Below are positions 1 through 9,467 of a DNA stretch of 64,000 bases, in pieces. Position numbers and translations under genes: made by a program. The notes under the pieces are model-generated. The model had not been told where the DNA came from. It worked only from the letters and a program-made list of their open reading frames with translations, and searched no databases. How positions within the stretch are numbered: the first letter of the stretch is position 1; each line of letters starts with the position of its first letter. Source of the DNA: Nitrospira sp. (GTDB taxonomy: Bacteria; Nitrospirota; Nitrospiria; Nitrospirales; Nitrospiraceae); assembly GCA_018242685.1 (NCBI GenBank), contig JAFEBM010000004.1:1-64000 (forward strand), in the 5' to 3' direction.

Positions 1-60
1 GTGATCTCCGGACACTACTGATTTAATCCGTTCTCCCAGACGTGGTCGAGCGCGCCGCCG

Positions 61-1113
61 ATGTCGTTCGCACGGTGGTATCCTACGGTGACTGCGTTGC
101 CCGATGGACGTATGCTTGTCACATCCGGGGAAACAACATGCGATGGTTGTATAGCCAGTATTCCCGAGGTCTACAATCCAACGACAAATAGTTGGTCGCA
201 ATTAACCGCTGCGTCCCTGGATGTTCCCTATTATCCCCATATGTTTGTTCTGCCTGATGGGCGTGTGTTGAACAGCAGCACGGCGGAAGCCCCCGTTCCG
301 ACCCGAGTACTCAATGTGCAAACACAAAGTGTGACAATAGTGGATTCGAGTACTCCGGATGGTGGGAGCGCGGTCATGTATCGCCCAGGAAAGATTTTGA
401 AGACAGGGACGTCTGTGAACCCGGATCTGGCGATCAGGCCATCGGCTTCCACAGCCTATGTGTTGGATATGACGCAATCGTCTCCCGCATGGGCGCAGGT
501 TCCATCAATGAATTTTGCAAGAACCTATCATACGATGGTCATGCTGCCTGACGGCAATGTGTTGATTACGAACGGAGGACAAACAACCGATGCGGTAGGA
601 GTAGGATCGGCAGTCTTCGAACCAGAAATGTGGTCGCCGACCACTCAGGCGTTTACAAAGTTAGCGAGCATGGTCGCACCACGGCTGTATCACTCCACTG
701 CTCTGTTGTTGCCGGATGCCAAAGTTCTCGGCGCAGGAGGTGGTCGCTTCAATGGCCTCAATGAACCAACGGATCAGCAAAGCGCGGAGATCTATTCGCC
801 TCCGTACCTGTTCAAAGGACCACGGCCAACTATCGGGTCTGTTCCATCAATGGTAAACTACGCGACAAATTTCTCCGTGGTGACGCCTGATGCCTCACGA
901 ATTTCTTCAGTTGCGTTGATCAGCCTTGGCGCGGTTACTCATGCTTTCGATCAAAATCAACGATATGTACCATTGACATTTCAGCAAGCCACCGATGGGC
1001 TCACGGTCCAATCTCCCGGTTCGTCGAACCTTGCACCGCCGGGTTACTACATGTTGTTCATCATCAGTTCAGATGGGGTCCCTTCTGTGGCCTCGATGGT
1101 GAAGATTCAGTAA
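61..1113 (+). pseudogene. galactose oxidase-like kelch/DUF1929 protein, 3' portion
   Basis: This is the C-terminal part of a galactose/glyoxal oxidase-like protein. The visible 350 residues contain kelch-type repeats with signatures such as ARWYPTVTALPDGRMLVTSG at the start and YHTMVMLPDGNVLITNGG near residue 155, followed by a DUF1929-type beta-sandwich from about residue 255 to the end. Full-length relatives are usually 500-700 residues with a signal peptide, so the N-terminus lies outside the window or is lost. The reading frame stays kelch-like upstream of the ATG (FNPFSQTWSSAPP) until a TGA at 19-21. The adjacent frame reads SPDTTD just before it, so a one-base deletion near base 22 is the simplest explanation. 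Such proteins are typically secreted and may oxidise polysaccharide hydroxyls; activity cannot be judged from this fragment. A natural downstream start is the alternative. Confidence 0.65.
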
Positions 1114-1389
1114 TTGGCGAAGCTGCAGAATTTCGATTTTTGAGCACCCATACCACATTGGACTAGGCCACGCTGGCCAACTGGGTCGCGATCTCCAGCC
1201 GCTCCGCGAGCCGTGGAGCTTTTGCCAAAGACTTGACTGACCGGACGGCTCGTATCGACTTCTTTCAGAATCGCCACAATTTGTGTTCAGTACACTTCGA
1301 TTGCCGCACGAGATTCTTCTGGTTAGAAAGTGGTTATGCTTCCAGAAGATTCTCCTTCTGATTTCTCTTAAGCTTGTGGAGCAGACGCT

Positions 1390-2193
1390 ATGAAAGTCGT
1401 GTTGTTTTGTGGCGGCTTAGGGATGCGTTTACGAGAATACTCGGAAACGATTCCCAAGCCCATGGTTCCCATCGGCTACAGACCTATTCTATGGCATGTG
1501 ATGAAGTACTATGCCCACTTCGGGCATAAGGACTTTGTGCTGTGTCTTGGGCATGCCGCTGATGTCGTCAAAAAATACTTCTTGAACTACGAAGAGGGCA
1601 TTTCAAACGATTTCGTGCTTTCCGAGGGAGGGAAACGCCTCGATCTGTTGAATACGGACATCAGCGACTGGCGAATCACGTTTGCCGACACCGGGCTCAA
1701 CTCCAACATAGGTCAGCGATTGAAGGCGGTGGAAAAATATCTGGAGGGGGAGGAGGTGTTTCTCGCTAACTATAGCGACGGTCTGACAGACCTCCCGCTT
1801 CCCGCTCAGCTGGATCAATTTGCCAAAGAGGACAAGGTCGGCAGTTTCGTATGTATCAAGCCGCGCCTGAGCTATCATATTGTGACGCTGAACGGACGGG
1901 ATGATATCGAGAAGATTCAAGACATGAACCAGACCAATATTCGGATCAATGGCGGATTCTTTATCTTCAAGAAAGACATCTTCCGCTATCTTGGACCGGG
2001 AGAGGAGCTCGTTCGAGAGCCCTTTCAGAAATTGATCAAAGAGAAGCAGCTCATCGGATACAAGTACGACGGCTTTTGGGCCTCCATGGATACATTCAAG
2101 GATAAACAAGCTTTGGATGAAATGTATTCGCATGGTGATGCGCCGTGGGAAGTATGGAAGCCACGTTCCGAGAGAAAAGGCTTCTTCCCCTAA
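1390..2193 (+). CDS. glucose-1-phosphate cytidylyltransferase-like nucleotidyltransferase (RfbF family)
   Basis: The protein would transfer a nucleotide onto a sugar 1-phosphate, most likely CTP onto glucose 1-phosphate to give CDP-glucose, the entry to CDP-deoxyhexoses. The N-terminal nucleotide-binding loop FCGGLGMRLREYSE is at residues 6-19, followed by KPMVPIG at 23-29 and the metal/sugar-binding YSDG at 128-131. The length of 267 residues is the usual size for RfbF (about 257). No CDP-glucose 4,6-dehydratase is seen in the window, so the final sugar is unknown. The next gene also makes a nucleotide sugar, which fits an exopolysaccharide precursor module. The substrate could be another sugar phosphate; the family call is secure, the specificity less so. 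Confidence 0.85.
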   Translation: MKVVLFCGGLGMRLREYSETIPKPMVPIGYRPILWHVMKYYAHFGHKDFVLCLGHAADVVKKYFLNYEEGISNDFVLSEGGKRLDLLNTDISDWRITFADTGLNSNIGQRLKAVEKYLEGEEVFLANYSDGLTDLPLPAQLDQFAKEDKVGSFVCIKPRLSYHIVTLNGRDDIEKIQDMNQTNIRINGGFFIFKKDIFRYLGPGEELVREPFQKLIKEKQLIGYKYDGFWASMDTFKDKQALDEMYSHGDAPWEVWKPRSERKGFFP

Positions 2194-2313
2194 CCATACG
2201 CTGATCCCCATGAAAACTGGTCGTAAATTGTATGGCGAAGGAAAGAGTTGCGCTGCTTACTGATGGAGTCGCTACACAGGTCTACCGTATAAGCAGTAAT
2301 TGGGAGGATTACA

Positions 2314-3285
2314 GTGCGAAATAGTCACAATGCTCGTGCCCTGGTAACCGGTGGGGCTGGGTTTCTGGGTTCCCATTTATGCGAACGTCTGCTGCACAAC
2401 GGCTATGACGTTCTTTGTGTGGATAATTTCTATACCGGGGTTAAGCGGAACATCCGGCATTTATTGGGGAACCCCTCTTTCGAACTTCTTCGTCATGACA
2501 TTACGTTCCCGCTATTTGTCGAAGTGGATCAAATCTATAACTTGGCCTGTCCGGCTTCCCCAGTCCATTATCAAAACGACCCTGTTCAAACAACAAAAGT
2601 CAACGTACATGGGGCGATTAATATGCTGGGGTTGGCGAAAAGGGTTAAAGCAACCATACTTCAGGCATCAACGTCTGAGGTGTATGGCAACCCGAGTATC
2701 CATCCTCAGGTCGAAAACCATTGGGGAAATGTAAACCCCATAGGGCCAAGAGCCTGCTATGACGAGGGGAAGCGATGTGCTGAAACGCTCTTTTTTGACT
2801 ATCACCGACAACATCGACTTGAAATCAAAGTAGCGAGAATATTCAATACCTATGGCCCACGGATGCACCCGAACGACGGCAGAGTCGTATCGAACTTTAT
2901 TGTTCAAGCGTTACAAGGGAGCCCTATTACTATCTACGGAGACGGATCACAGACGCGATCCTTTTGTTATGTAGACGATATGGTGGAAGCTCTCATTCTG
3001 ATGATGCAGTCGCCCAGTGGATTTACCGGACCTGTCAATCTTGGAAACCCGGAAGAATTTACCATTCTGGAGCTGGCACAATTCATTATTAAGCTCACGG
3101 GCTCTCAATCGGAGATTATCAGAAAAGAACTCCCCAAAGATGATCCAGAGAGGAGGAGGCCTGACATTTCTCTTGCGAAGTCGGCTCTTGGTTGGTCTCC
3201 CAAAGTACAACTGGAAGAGGGGATCACCAAGACCATAGGTTTTTTTGAAGACCTTCTTCGGCGCGGTTCGAGTGCCGGCAGGTGA
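2314..3285 (+). CDS. UDP-glucuronate decarboxylase-like SDR epimerase
   Basis: This is an extended short-chain dehydrogenase most like UDP-xylose synthase, which oxidises and decarboxylates UDP-glucuronate to UDP-xylose with bound NAD. The Rossmann motif GGAGFLG is at residues 13-19, STSEVYG lies near 120-125 and the catalytic YDEGK (Tyr149, Lys153) follows. The FNTYGPRM segment near residue 173 is typical of this subgroup. The length of 323 fits the family. Translation begins at GTG with a good GGGAGGA site 5-11 bases upstream. It follows the cytidylyltransferase by 120 bases and precedes a PIG-L deacetylase by 36, so all three are probably cotranscribed for precursor supply. A plain NDP-sugar 4-epimerase is the alternative. 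Confidence 0.85.
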   Translation: MRNSHNARALVTGGAGFLGSHLCERLLHNGYDVLCVDNFYTGVKRNIRHLLGNPSFELLRHDITFPLFVEVDQIYNLACPASPVHYQNDPVQTTKVNVHGAINMLGLAKRVKATILQASTSEVYGNPSIHPQVENHWGNVNPIGPRACYDEGKRCAETLFFDYHRQHRLEIKVARIFNTYGPRMHPNDGRVVSNFIVQALQGSPITIYGDGSQTRSFCYVDDMVEALILMMQSPSGFTGPVNLGNPEEFTILELAQFIIKLTGSQSEIIRKELPKDDPERRRPDISLAKSALGWSPKVQLEEGITKTIGFFEDLLRRGSSAGR

Positions 3286-3321
3286 CCATAGTCCACATCT
3301 CCTGTTTCATTACATATTCAC

Positions 3322-3978
3322 GTGAAAACCGGCTGGCCGATCCAACTTGCCCGCAGACGATTGAACATCCTCTGCCTCGGAGCCCATGCCGACGACATTG
3401 AGATCGGATGCGGCGGGACAATTCTCAAATTGCTCCAGGCTCATCCCGGCAGTCGTGTCGTGTGGGTGGTCCTGACGGCGAGAGGAACTCGTGAGAAAGA
3501 AGCGATGACAAGTGCTGCCGCGTTTCTTCGGAAAGCAAGGTCTACAAAGATCATCACCAAATCTTTCAAGGAAAGTTATTTGCCGTACCAGGGGAAGGAA
3601 GTCAAGGAGTATTTCGACACTCTGCAACGTGTGATAGATCCGGACCTCATTTTTACCCATTATCGTCATGACCTCCACCAAGACCATCGCATCGTGTGCG
3701 AATTGACGTGGAATACGTATCGTCGCCATCAGATCCTCGAGTACGAGATCCCAAAGTACGACGGAGATCTCGGGCAACCCAATCTGTACGTGCCGCTCAC
3801 GGATGAAGTTAGCCGCGAAAAAGTTCGGCTGCTCATGGAGGGGTTTGCGACACAACGCAGCAAACGTTGGTTCACGGAGGACACGTTTTACGGACTCCTC
3901 CGGATTCGGGGTATCGAATCTCCAGAGCCAACCAAGTACGCAGAGGCCTTCTATGCAAGAAAGGTAGTGCTTGAATAG
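3322..3978 (+). CDS. PIG-L/LmbE family deacetylase
   Basis: This belongs to the zinc-dependent PIG-L/LmbE deacetylases, which remove N-acetyl groups from GlcNAc-type sugars or related compounds. The signature AHADDIEIGCGG occupies residues 21-32 and supplies the His-Asp-Asp metal site. A second His-rich segment, HYRHDLHQDH, near residue 112 supplies the remaining zinc ligand. The length of 218 is normal. The start is a GTG; no ATG lies nearby. In this locus it may deacetylate a nucleotide sugar or lipid-linked intermediate. A long open frame on the opposite strand is a coding shadow. Confidence 0.88.
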   Translation: MKTGWPIQLARRRLNILCLGAHADDIEIGCGGTILKLLQAHPGSRVVWVVLTARGTREKEAMTSAAAFLRKARSTKIITKSFKESYLPYQGKEVKEYFDTLQRVIDPDLIFTHYRHDLHQDHRIVCELTWNTYRRHQILEYEIPKYDGDLGQPNLYVPLTDEVSREKVRLLMEGFATQRSKRWFTEDTFYGLLRIRGIESPEPTKYAEAFYARKVVLE

Positions 3979-3999
3979 TCTTGAAACATTGAGGGGCGG

Positions 4000-5079
4000 A
4001 TGAAATTGAAAGCTGGAGACTGGGTTGAGGTTAAGAATAAAGAGGAAATCCTTGCAACACTCGACAAGAACGGTCAGTTGGAAAGCATGCCATTCATGCC
4101 GCAGATGTTTGAGTACTGCGGGCAGAGATTTAAAGTGTATAAGCGAGCCCACAAGACTTGTGACACAGTTTATCCGATTAGGGGACGATGGTTGTCGAAT
4201 GCAGTGCATTTGGATTTGCGGTGCAATGGGGTCTCTTATGGGGGATGCGAGGCGTCTTGTCTCATTTTTTGGAAGACGGCATGGCTAAAGCCGATTAATC
4301 CGAAAGCGACCAGTACACATCCGGCTTTGCAAGTCGGGCGACCGATATCCATCTCGACGGCAGGTACGACGGAGGCAGACGTTATCGCTGGAACATACGC
4401 AGAAGATAGGGGAACTCCCGATGGAAAGAGATATATTTGTCAGGCGACGCAATTACCCGGTTTCACAACAGATTTAAACTGGTGGGACATTCGACAGTAT
4501 CTTGAGGATCTTACTTCAGGGAATGTAACGATAAGCCAATTTTTCAAAGGGGTAATGTATGCCACCTATAATAACGTGATTAATGCTGGAATTGGGTTAG
4601 GTCAAGCTCTATGTTGGTTCTATGACCGGGCTCAATCGATATGGGGAGGTGTCCCCTATCCGAGAAAAAACGGCAGTATCCCGATTGATCAACCGACGCC
4701 GACTTGTATTCTGGATCTCCGACCTGGAGAGCTCGTCCGGGTAAAACAATTTCACGAAGTTCTCGCAACTCTCAATACCGACAACAAGAACAGAGGGCTG
4801 TATTTTGATGCGGAAGCCGTCCCCTATTGTGGGGGTGAATATCGGGTGCGGTCGTGCTTGAACAAGTTCATTGAAGAGAAGACGGGAAGGCTCGTTACAA
4901 TGAAGAACAGTTCGATCCTTCTCGAAGGCGTCTGGTGCCGTTCTCGTTACAGTGAGTGTCGGATGTTTTGCCCGAGAAGTATCTATACATGGTGGCGAGA
5001 AATCTGGCTTGAACGAGTGCCAAAGAAAACTGAACACACGTTGGAGAATGGGCCGAAATTACCTTCTTCCCGATCATAG
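4000..5079 (+). CDS. unrecognised protein with a duplicated five-cysteine domain
   Basis: I do not recognise this family. The 359-residue protein contains two copies of one domain, at about residues 3-99 and 239-341. Each copy opens with L(K/R)xG(D/E)xVxVK followed by an ILATL/VLATL segment, then a YCG turn, then a C-terminal half ending in an aromatic stretch (FWKTAWLKPI and WWREIWLERV). Five cysteines recur in each copy (40, 54, 75, 83, 87 and 277, 286, 313, 320, 324) with C-x6/7-C-x3-C at the end, suggesting metal or cluster binding. The 140-residue linker is unlike either copy. There is no signal peptide or membrane segment, so the protein should be cytoplasmic. It starts 22 bases after the deacetylase, placing it within the polysaccharide operon. 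Confidence 0.8.
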   Translation: MKLKAGDWVEVKNKEEILATLDKNGQLESMPFMPQMFEYCGQRFKVYKRAHKTCDTVYPIRGRWLSNAVHLDLRCNGVSYGGCEASCLIFWKTAWLKPINPKATSTHPALQVGRPISISTAGTTEADVIAGTYAEDRGTPDGKRYICQATQLPGFTTDLNWWDIRQYLEDLTSGNVTISQFFKGVMYATYNNVINAGIGLGQALCWFYDRAQSIWGGVPYPRKNGSIPIDQPTPTCILDLRPGELVRVKQFHEVLATLNTDNKNRGLYFDAEAVPYCGGEYRVRSCLNKFIEEKTGRLVTMKNSSILLEGVWCRSRYSECRMFCPRSIYTWWREIWLERVPKKTEHTLENGPKLPSSRS

Positions 5080-5252
5080 TAACACCACATCACGACCCTG
5101 ATTGGAAGTGCGAGGGCGTCTAGGTTTCAATCGAGCTACCTTTAGCGTGTGGTCGTTTCCGCCAATTACTAAGAGCTCACCTGTCTGTCCCCACATCAAG
5201 GGCTAACCCCAAAGACAGCCGGTGATAACTTGAACTCGTTCGTAACTTCCCG

Positions 5253-6734
5253 ATGGAAGATCTCAAGGAGAGGACGCTTCGAGCCGGTGTTGCACAAGTC
5301 TCCGCCCGGGGAGCAAATTTCTTGCTTCGGCTTGGTTCCCTGATGGTGTTGGCGAGACTACTGGATCCGAAGGACTTTGGACTGGTTGGAATGGTCACCG
5401 CTGTCACAGGAGTCTTCAGTTTATTTAAGGATGCTGGATTGTCGATGGCAACAGTCCAGCGAACAACGATCTCCCATGAAGAAGTGTCGAACTTATTCTG
5501 GCTCAACATGGCAGTGGGCGTATTACTGGGATGCCTGTCACTCGCGATTGCGCCGATACTCGTTTCTTTTTATCAAGAGCCCCGCCTTTTCTTTGTGACA
5601 GCGGCGTTGGGGGCCGGATTCTTATTCAACGCAGCAGGAGTGCAACACTCGGCGCTTCTCCAACGGCAAATGCGCTTTGTCACGTTATCGGTGATCGAAA
5701 CCGTTGCGTTGTTGACCAGTATCGCCGTAGGCCTCGGCATGGCTCTAAGCGGTTTCGGATATTGGGCACTCGTCGGCATGTCGGTCACGCTGCCGGTGGC
5801 CTCCACCATCTGCTTGTGGTCGCTATGTACATGGGTACCGGGGATGCCGAATCGAAGAACGAAAATCGGCTCGATGGTCCGGTTTGGAAGCATAGCTACC
5901 TTAAACGGTCTTGTCGTGTATGTTGCGTATAACATGGAGAAGGTCCTCTTGGGTCGATTCTGGGGAGCCGAAGCTCTTGGCATTTATGGAAGAGCCTACC
6001 AACTCGTGAGTATTCCCACAGAGAGCCTCAATTCTGCAACGGGAGGGGTATTATTCGCGGCCTTGTCGAGACTCCAGCATGATCCTGATCGCTTGAAGAA
6101 GTACTTTTTGAAGAGCTATGCGTTGGTTCTATCGCTCACCTTGCCTGTTTCGGTTGCATGCGCTTTGTTTGCCGATGACATTATCTTTCTTGCCCTTGGG
6201 CCCAAGTGGGAAGATGCGGTGCCGATCTTCAGATTATTGACTCCGACGATTCTTATCTTTGCACTCATCAATCCGATGTATTGGCTGCTGGTCTCGACCG
6301 GATTGGTGGGGCGGAGCTTGAAGCTTGCCCTAGTAATCGCCCCCTTGGTCATCACGGCGTATATTCTTGGGCTACCGTACGGCCCACGCGGCGTCGCGTT
6401 CGCCTACTCCGCAGTACTGACGCTGTGGGTCGTTCCTCACCTTGCCTGGTCCATACACGGCACGATGGTTTCTCCGAGAGATCTTTTGCAAACTGCGGGG
6501 CGACCGTTTCTTTCGACGATGGTAGCCGCGGTCTTCACCTATGTGGTTGAACTCGTCTATGCGCAATCACTGGCTCCGCTAGCTCGACTTTCATTCAGCG
6601 GCAGCATCCTGGTTGTCGTGTACCTGTGGATGCTGTTATTCGTTATGGGGCAAAAGTCATTTTACTTGGAACTTCTCAGAGGCTTAAGAAAGTCCTCTCC
6701 AGTCGGAAAGAAAGAATCTATTGAATTGGCATAG
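5253..6734 (+). CDS. polysaccharide flippase (Wzx/WzxC-like, MOP superfamily)
   Basis: The protein is a polytopic inner-membrane exporter of the polysaccharide transport family, which flips undecaprenyl-linked repeat units to the periplasm. The N-terminus (SARGANFLLRLGSLMVLARLL then DPKDFGLVGM) is the characteristic first-helix region of WzxC-like proteins. About twelve hydrophobic segments can be traced across 493 residues, the usual size. The gene is followed after two bases by a glycosyltransferase, so the two are probably translationally coupled. It is the only flippase seen in the window, so it likely serves the polymer made by the surrounding genes. Confidence 0.88.
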   Translation: MEDLKERTLRAGVAQVSARGANFLLRLGSLMVLARLLDPKDFGLVGMVTAVTGVFSLFKDAGLSMATVQRTTISHEEVSNLFWLNMAVGVLLGCLSLAIAPILVSFYQEPRLFFVTAALGAGFLFNAAGVQHSALLQRQMRFVTLSVIETVALLTSIAVGLGMALSGFGYWALVGMSVTLPVASTICLWSLCTWVPGMPNRRTKIGSMVRFGSIATLNGLVVYVAYNMEKVLLGRFWGAEALGIYGRAYQLVSIPTESLNSATGGVLFAALSRLQHDPDRLKKYFLKSYALVLSLTLPVSVACALFADDIIFLALGPKWEDAVPIFRLLTPTILIFALINPMYWLLVSTGLVGRSLKLALVIAPLVITAYILGLPYGPRGVAFAYSAVLTLWVVPHLAWSIHGTMVSPRDLLQTAGRPFLSTMVAAVFTYVVELVYAQSLAPLARLSFSGSILVVVYLWMLLFVMGQKSFYLELLRGLRKSSPVGKKESIELA

Positions 6735-6736
6735 CT

Positions 6737-7774
6737 ATGGAACAATGGAAGGGCACGAATACACATAGTCCGCTTGTCTCTGTTGCGACTCCAGTCTATA
6801 ACGGAGAAAAATATCTTGCGGAGTGTATTGAGAGCGTCCTGGCGCAGACGTACAGTCACTGGGACTATACCATTATAAATAATCGCAGCACAGATAGATC
6901 TTTGGAAATTGCTGAGTGTTATGCGAAAAAGGATTCAAGGGTCAGAGTTATTACCAATGAGAGCTTTGTCGGGCCTATAGAAAACTACAATAACTGCTTT
7001 AGCCAGATTTCTCCGCAAAGCAAATATTGTAAAGTGGTGTCAGCCGACGATTGGCTCTATCCCGATTGCATACGACAAATGGTCCAAGCCGCTGAAGAAA
7101 ATCCTAGAGTCGGGATGGTAGGCAGCTATGCGATTAGCGGTTTAGGTGTCAGATGGGTTGGGCTCTTACCGACATGCTCGGTATTTTCAGGTAAAGAGGT
7201 ATGTCGGTCGCAACTCCTGGGTGATCCGTTCGTATTAGGGGCTACGACGTCCGTTTTATATAGTGCAGACATTATTCGGTCAGAGGTGCCATTCTATCCG
7301 GGACTAGAAGCTGATGGCGACACGCTTGCGCATTACCGGACGCTCCTGCACCACGATCTTGGATTTGTGCATCAGATCTTGTGTTTCGAAAGGATTCATG
7401 ATGGGGCGCTCAGTACGCGGCAACGAGCACTCAACGCATTCCCACTCGATGCAATAGGCTACCTGTTAGCATATGGACACACTGTTCTGTCCCATGAAGA
7501 ATTCGACAACCGATATGAGGAACTCCTCACAAATTACTATGATGTTTTAGGGGCGGCGGTTGTGAATTGTAATGGAATAGAGTTTTGGCGCTATCACAGC
7601 AGGAGGCTCTCACAGATCGGCCTAAGGCTGGATCGGTGGAGGTTAGCGAAAGCTGTTGCGTTCAAGATGATTGATCTCCTGTTGAACCCGAAACGGACCT
7701 GCGAAAAAATGCTTGCGCGATTACAGAGGAAGTCACACGCTCCATCCGTTCGCGAGAGCATCGCCAAGTTATGA
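6737..7774 (+). CDS. family 2 glycosyltransferase
   Basis: A GT-A fold inverting glycosyltransferase expected to add one sugar to the lipid-linked repeat unit at the cytoplasmic face of the inner membrane. SVATPVYNGEKYLAECIESV near residues 13-32 is the nucleotide-binding start of the GT2 domain, and the metal-binding motif is SADDW near residue 98. The C-terminal 120 residues are poorly conserved and probably set acceptor specificity. The start lies two bases after the flippase stop. Donor and linkage cannot be read from the sequence. Confidence 0.85.
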   Translation: MEQWKGTNTHSPLVSVATPVYNGEKYLAECIESVLAQTYSHWDYTIINNRSTDRSLEIAECYAKKDSRVRVITNESFVGPIENYNNCFSQISPQSKYCKVVSADDWLYPDCIRQMVQAAEENPRVGMVGSYAISGLGVRWVGLLPTCSVFSGKEVCRSQLLGDPFVLGATTSVLYSADIIRSEVPFYPGLEADGDTLAHYRTLLHHDLGFVHQILCFERIHDGALSTRQRALNAFPLDAIGYLLAYGHTVLSHEEFDNRYEELLTNYYDVLGAAVVNCNGIEFWRYHSRRLSQIGLRLDRWRLAKAVAFKMIDLLLNPKRTCEKMLARLQRKSHAPSVRESIAKL

Positions 7775-8238
7775 GGTAGAGCACGTTTCATGTTCCGACA
7801 TCCTGCTTCCGTGGAATCCTTCAACTCCCTGTTGCGGCGCTAGTGTCTCAATGCGACTGGTGCGAGTCGCCGCACGAGGCCTAAGAATGTATCGAGGTCT
7901 GGCGACAGGAGTATAACTGGAATCGCTCTCACCTGGTGCTTCAAGTCCAGATACCAGATGAATGTTGCCAAGCTGGGAGTGGGAAACCCGCTCTGCGAAG
8001 TCATCATGAGCGCTGAAAACTTTCCTTAGACTTGGCATAGAGATCACGAACCGACCATCTGGTTCGTGATTCACAGGCAGATTGGCACGACTGCAGGGGG
8101 AAAGTCAGCGTGTAGGGAAAAGATATTACAAACCACCAAAAGTTTAACCATGAACTGAGTATGAGGCACTCGTATGATGGATGAAGGTGAATTACTGAAA
8201 GAATATGCGATGATAGACTACAAGGAATGGTCGAGAAA
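7775..8238 (+). other. intergenic gap in the polysaccharide locus
   Basis: No convincing gene lies in this 464-base stretch. Short open frames on both strands lack ribosome sites and recognisable motifs. It may hold the promoter of the next glycosyltransferase, but I cannot point to a clear -35/-10 pair. Confidence 0.4.
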
Positions 8239-9234
8239 ATGAAGATTACTGTCATCCTTTGCACCTATAACCGTTGCGTCAGTTTGGAAAATGCATTGAA
8301 CTCCGTTGTCGCCTCGAAGCTTCCGGAGTCGACAGAATGGGAAGTGCTGGTCGTTGACAATAACTCACGCGATAAAACGCAAATGGTAGTCGAAGAGTTC
8401 TCCAGACGACACCCCGGGCGTTTTCGTTACGTGTTCGAATCCAGGCCAGGAAAGTCCCATGCGCTCAATACGGGGATTCAGGAGGCCTATGGCGAGGTGC
8501 TCGCGTTTATGGATGATGATGTCACAGTTGATTCGGCATGGTTACACAACCTAACAGTCAATTTGGAGAGTAATGAATGGGTTGGTGCAGGGGGTCCGAT
8601 TCATCCTTTGTGGAGCAGCTTGCGCCCGGAGTGGCTATCGGTTGAGACAAGATATGCTCTGGCGCCGCTCGTGGCTTTTGATCTCGGTCAGGAAGAAGGC
8701 CAGATAACTGAGCCTCCATGGGGGACTAACATGGCCTTTCGGAAAGAAGTATTTGAAAAGTACGGTGGGTTTCAGACTTATCTCGGCCCTCGTCCCGGCA
8801 GCCAGATCCGCGGTGAGGATTCTGAGTTTGGGCAACGATTGTTGGACAGAGGCGAGCGGATTCGTTACGAACCTTCGGCAATCGTTTATCATCCGGTTAC
8901 CGAAGAGCGTCTCACAAGGAAATATCACCTGGAATGGTGGTTCGATCATGGGCGTGAAAATGTCCTCCGGAATGGAGTGAATCCCAATACAAAATACTTC
9001 GTGGGAGGGATCCCACTCTATCTTTTTCGACGACTCGCAGTCTGGACTGTACGGTGGATGGTGGCAGTTGATTCAGGCAAGCGGTTTAATTCCAAGCGTA
9101 CAGTTTGGAGCATTTCAGGACAAATCTTAGAGTCTTTCCGGAGTCGGACGACTGAAAAAAGGCAGAGTGGCGAGGGGCCTTTATCCAGTGTAGGTTCGCC
9201 ACAGGATTCCAATCCTCGGATTAGTGGTTTATGA
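8239..9234 (+). CDS. family 2 glycosyltransferase
   Basis: A GT2 enzyme with the nucleotide-binding start KITVILCTYNRC and the metal-binding MDDDV near residue 95. GTNMAFRKEVFEKYGGF near residue 170 and the following GEDSEFGQRL are typical acceptor/catalytic-base segments of this subgroup. I chose the ATG at 8239 because AAGGA at 8222-8226 then sits 12 bases upstream; the in-frame ATG at 8227 would directly abut that site. About 330 residues, normal for the family. Its C-terminus has one weakly hydrophobic stretch (near residue 265) that may touch the membrane. It probably acts on the lipid-linked oligosaccharide; sugar specificity is unknown. Confidence 0.83.
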   Translation: MKITVILCTYNRCVSLENALNSVVASKLPESTEWEVLVVDNNSRDKTQMVVEEFSRRHPGRFRYVFESRPGKSHALNTGIQEAYGEVLAFMDDDVTVDSAWLHNLTVNLESNEWVGAGGPIHPLWSSLRPEWLSVETRYALAPLVAFDLGQEEGQITEPPWGTNMAFRKEVFEKYGGFQTYLGPRPGSQIRGEDSEFGQRLLDRGERIRYEPSAIVYHPVTEERLTRKYHLEWWFDHGRENVLRNGVNPNTKYFVGGIPLYLFRRLAVWTVRWMVAVDSGKRFNSKRTVWSISGQILESFRSRTTEKRQSGEGPLSSVGSPQDSNPRISGL

Positions 9235-9467
9235 CACTATGGAATAAGGGGCCATTGTTTTATGTAGTAATAGGAATCCAAACTCTGTTGATGGACAACA
9301 TGGTCCTTTCAAGGCGGAGAACCTTCCTAGCGAGAGACCACGCCTGGTAGGCTGGGTGAGAGATAAGGTTCAGCGTCCGGCGGAGGATAAGTGCAGCTTG
9401 AGTTCTTGAGTGCCACGTCTGGAAGGGCATAACAACTTCCACATATATGCGGAAGCACGGAAATTAA

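Noticed and set aside
1603..2211. 202-codon - strand open frame
   Set aside because: Antisense to the RfbF-type gene, whose motifs are complete on the + strand.
3310..4209. Long - strand open frame (299 codons)
   Set aside because: It lies exactly opposite the PIG-L deacetylase, shows no protein-like motif and its codons mirror those of the real gene.
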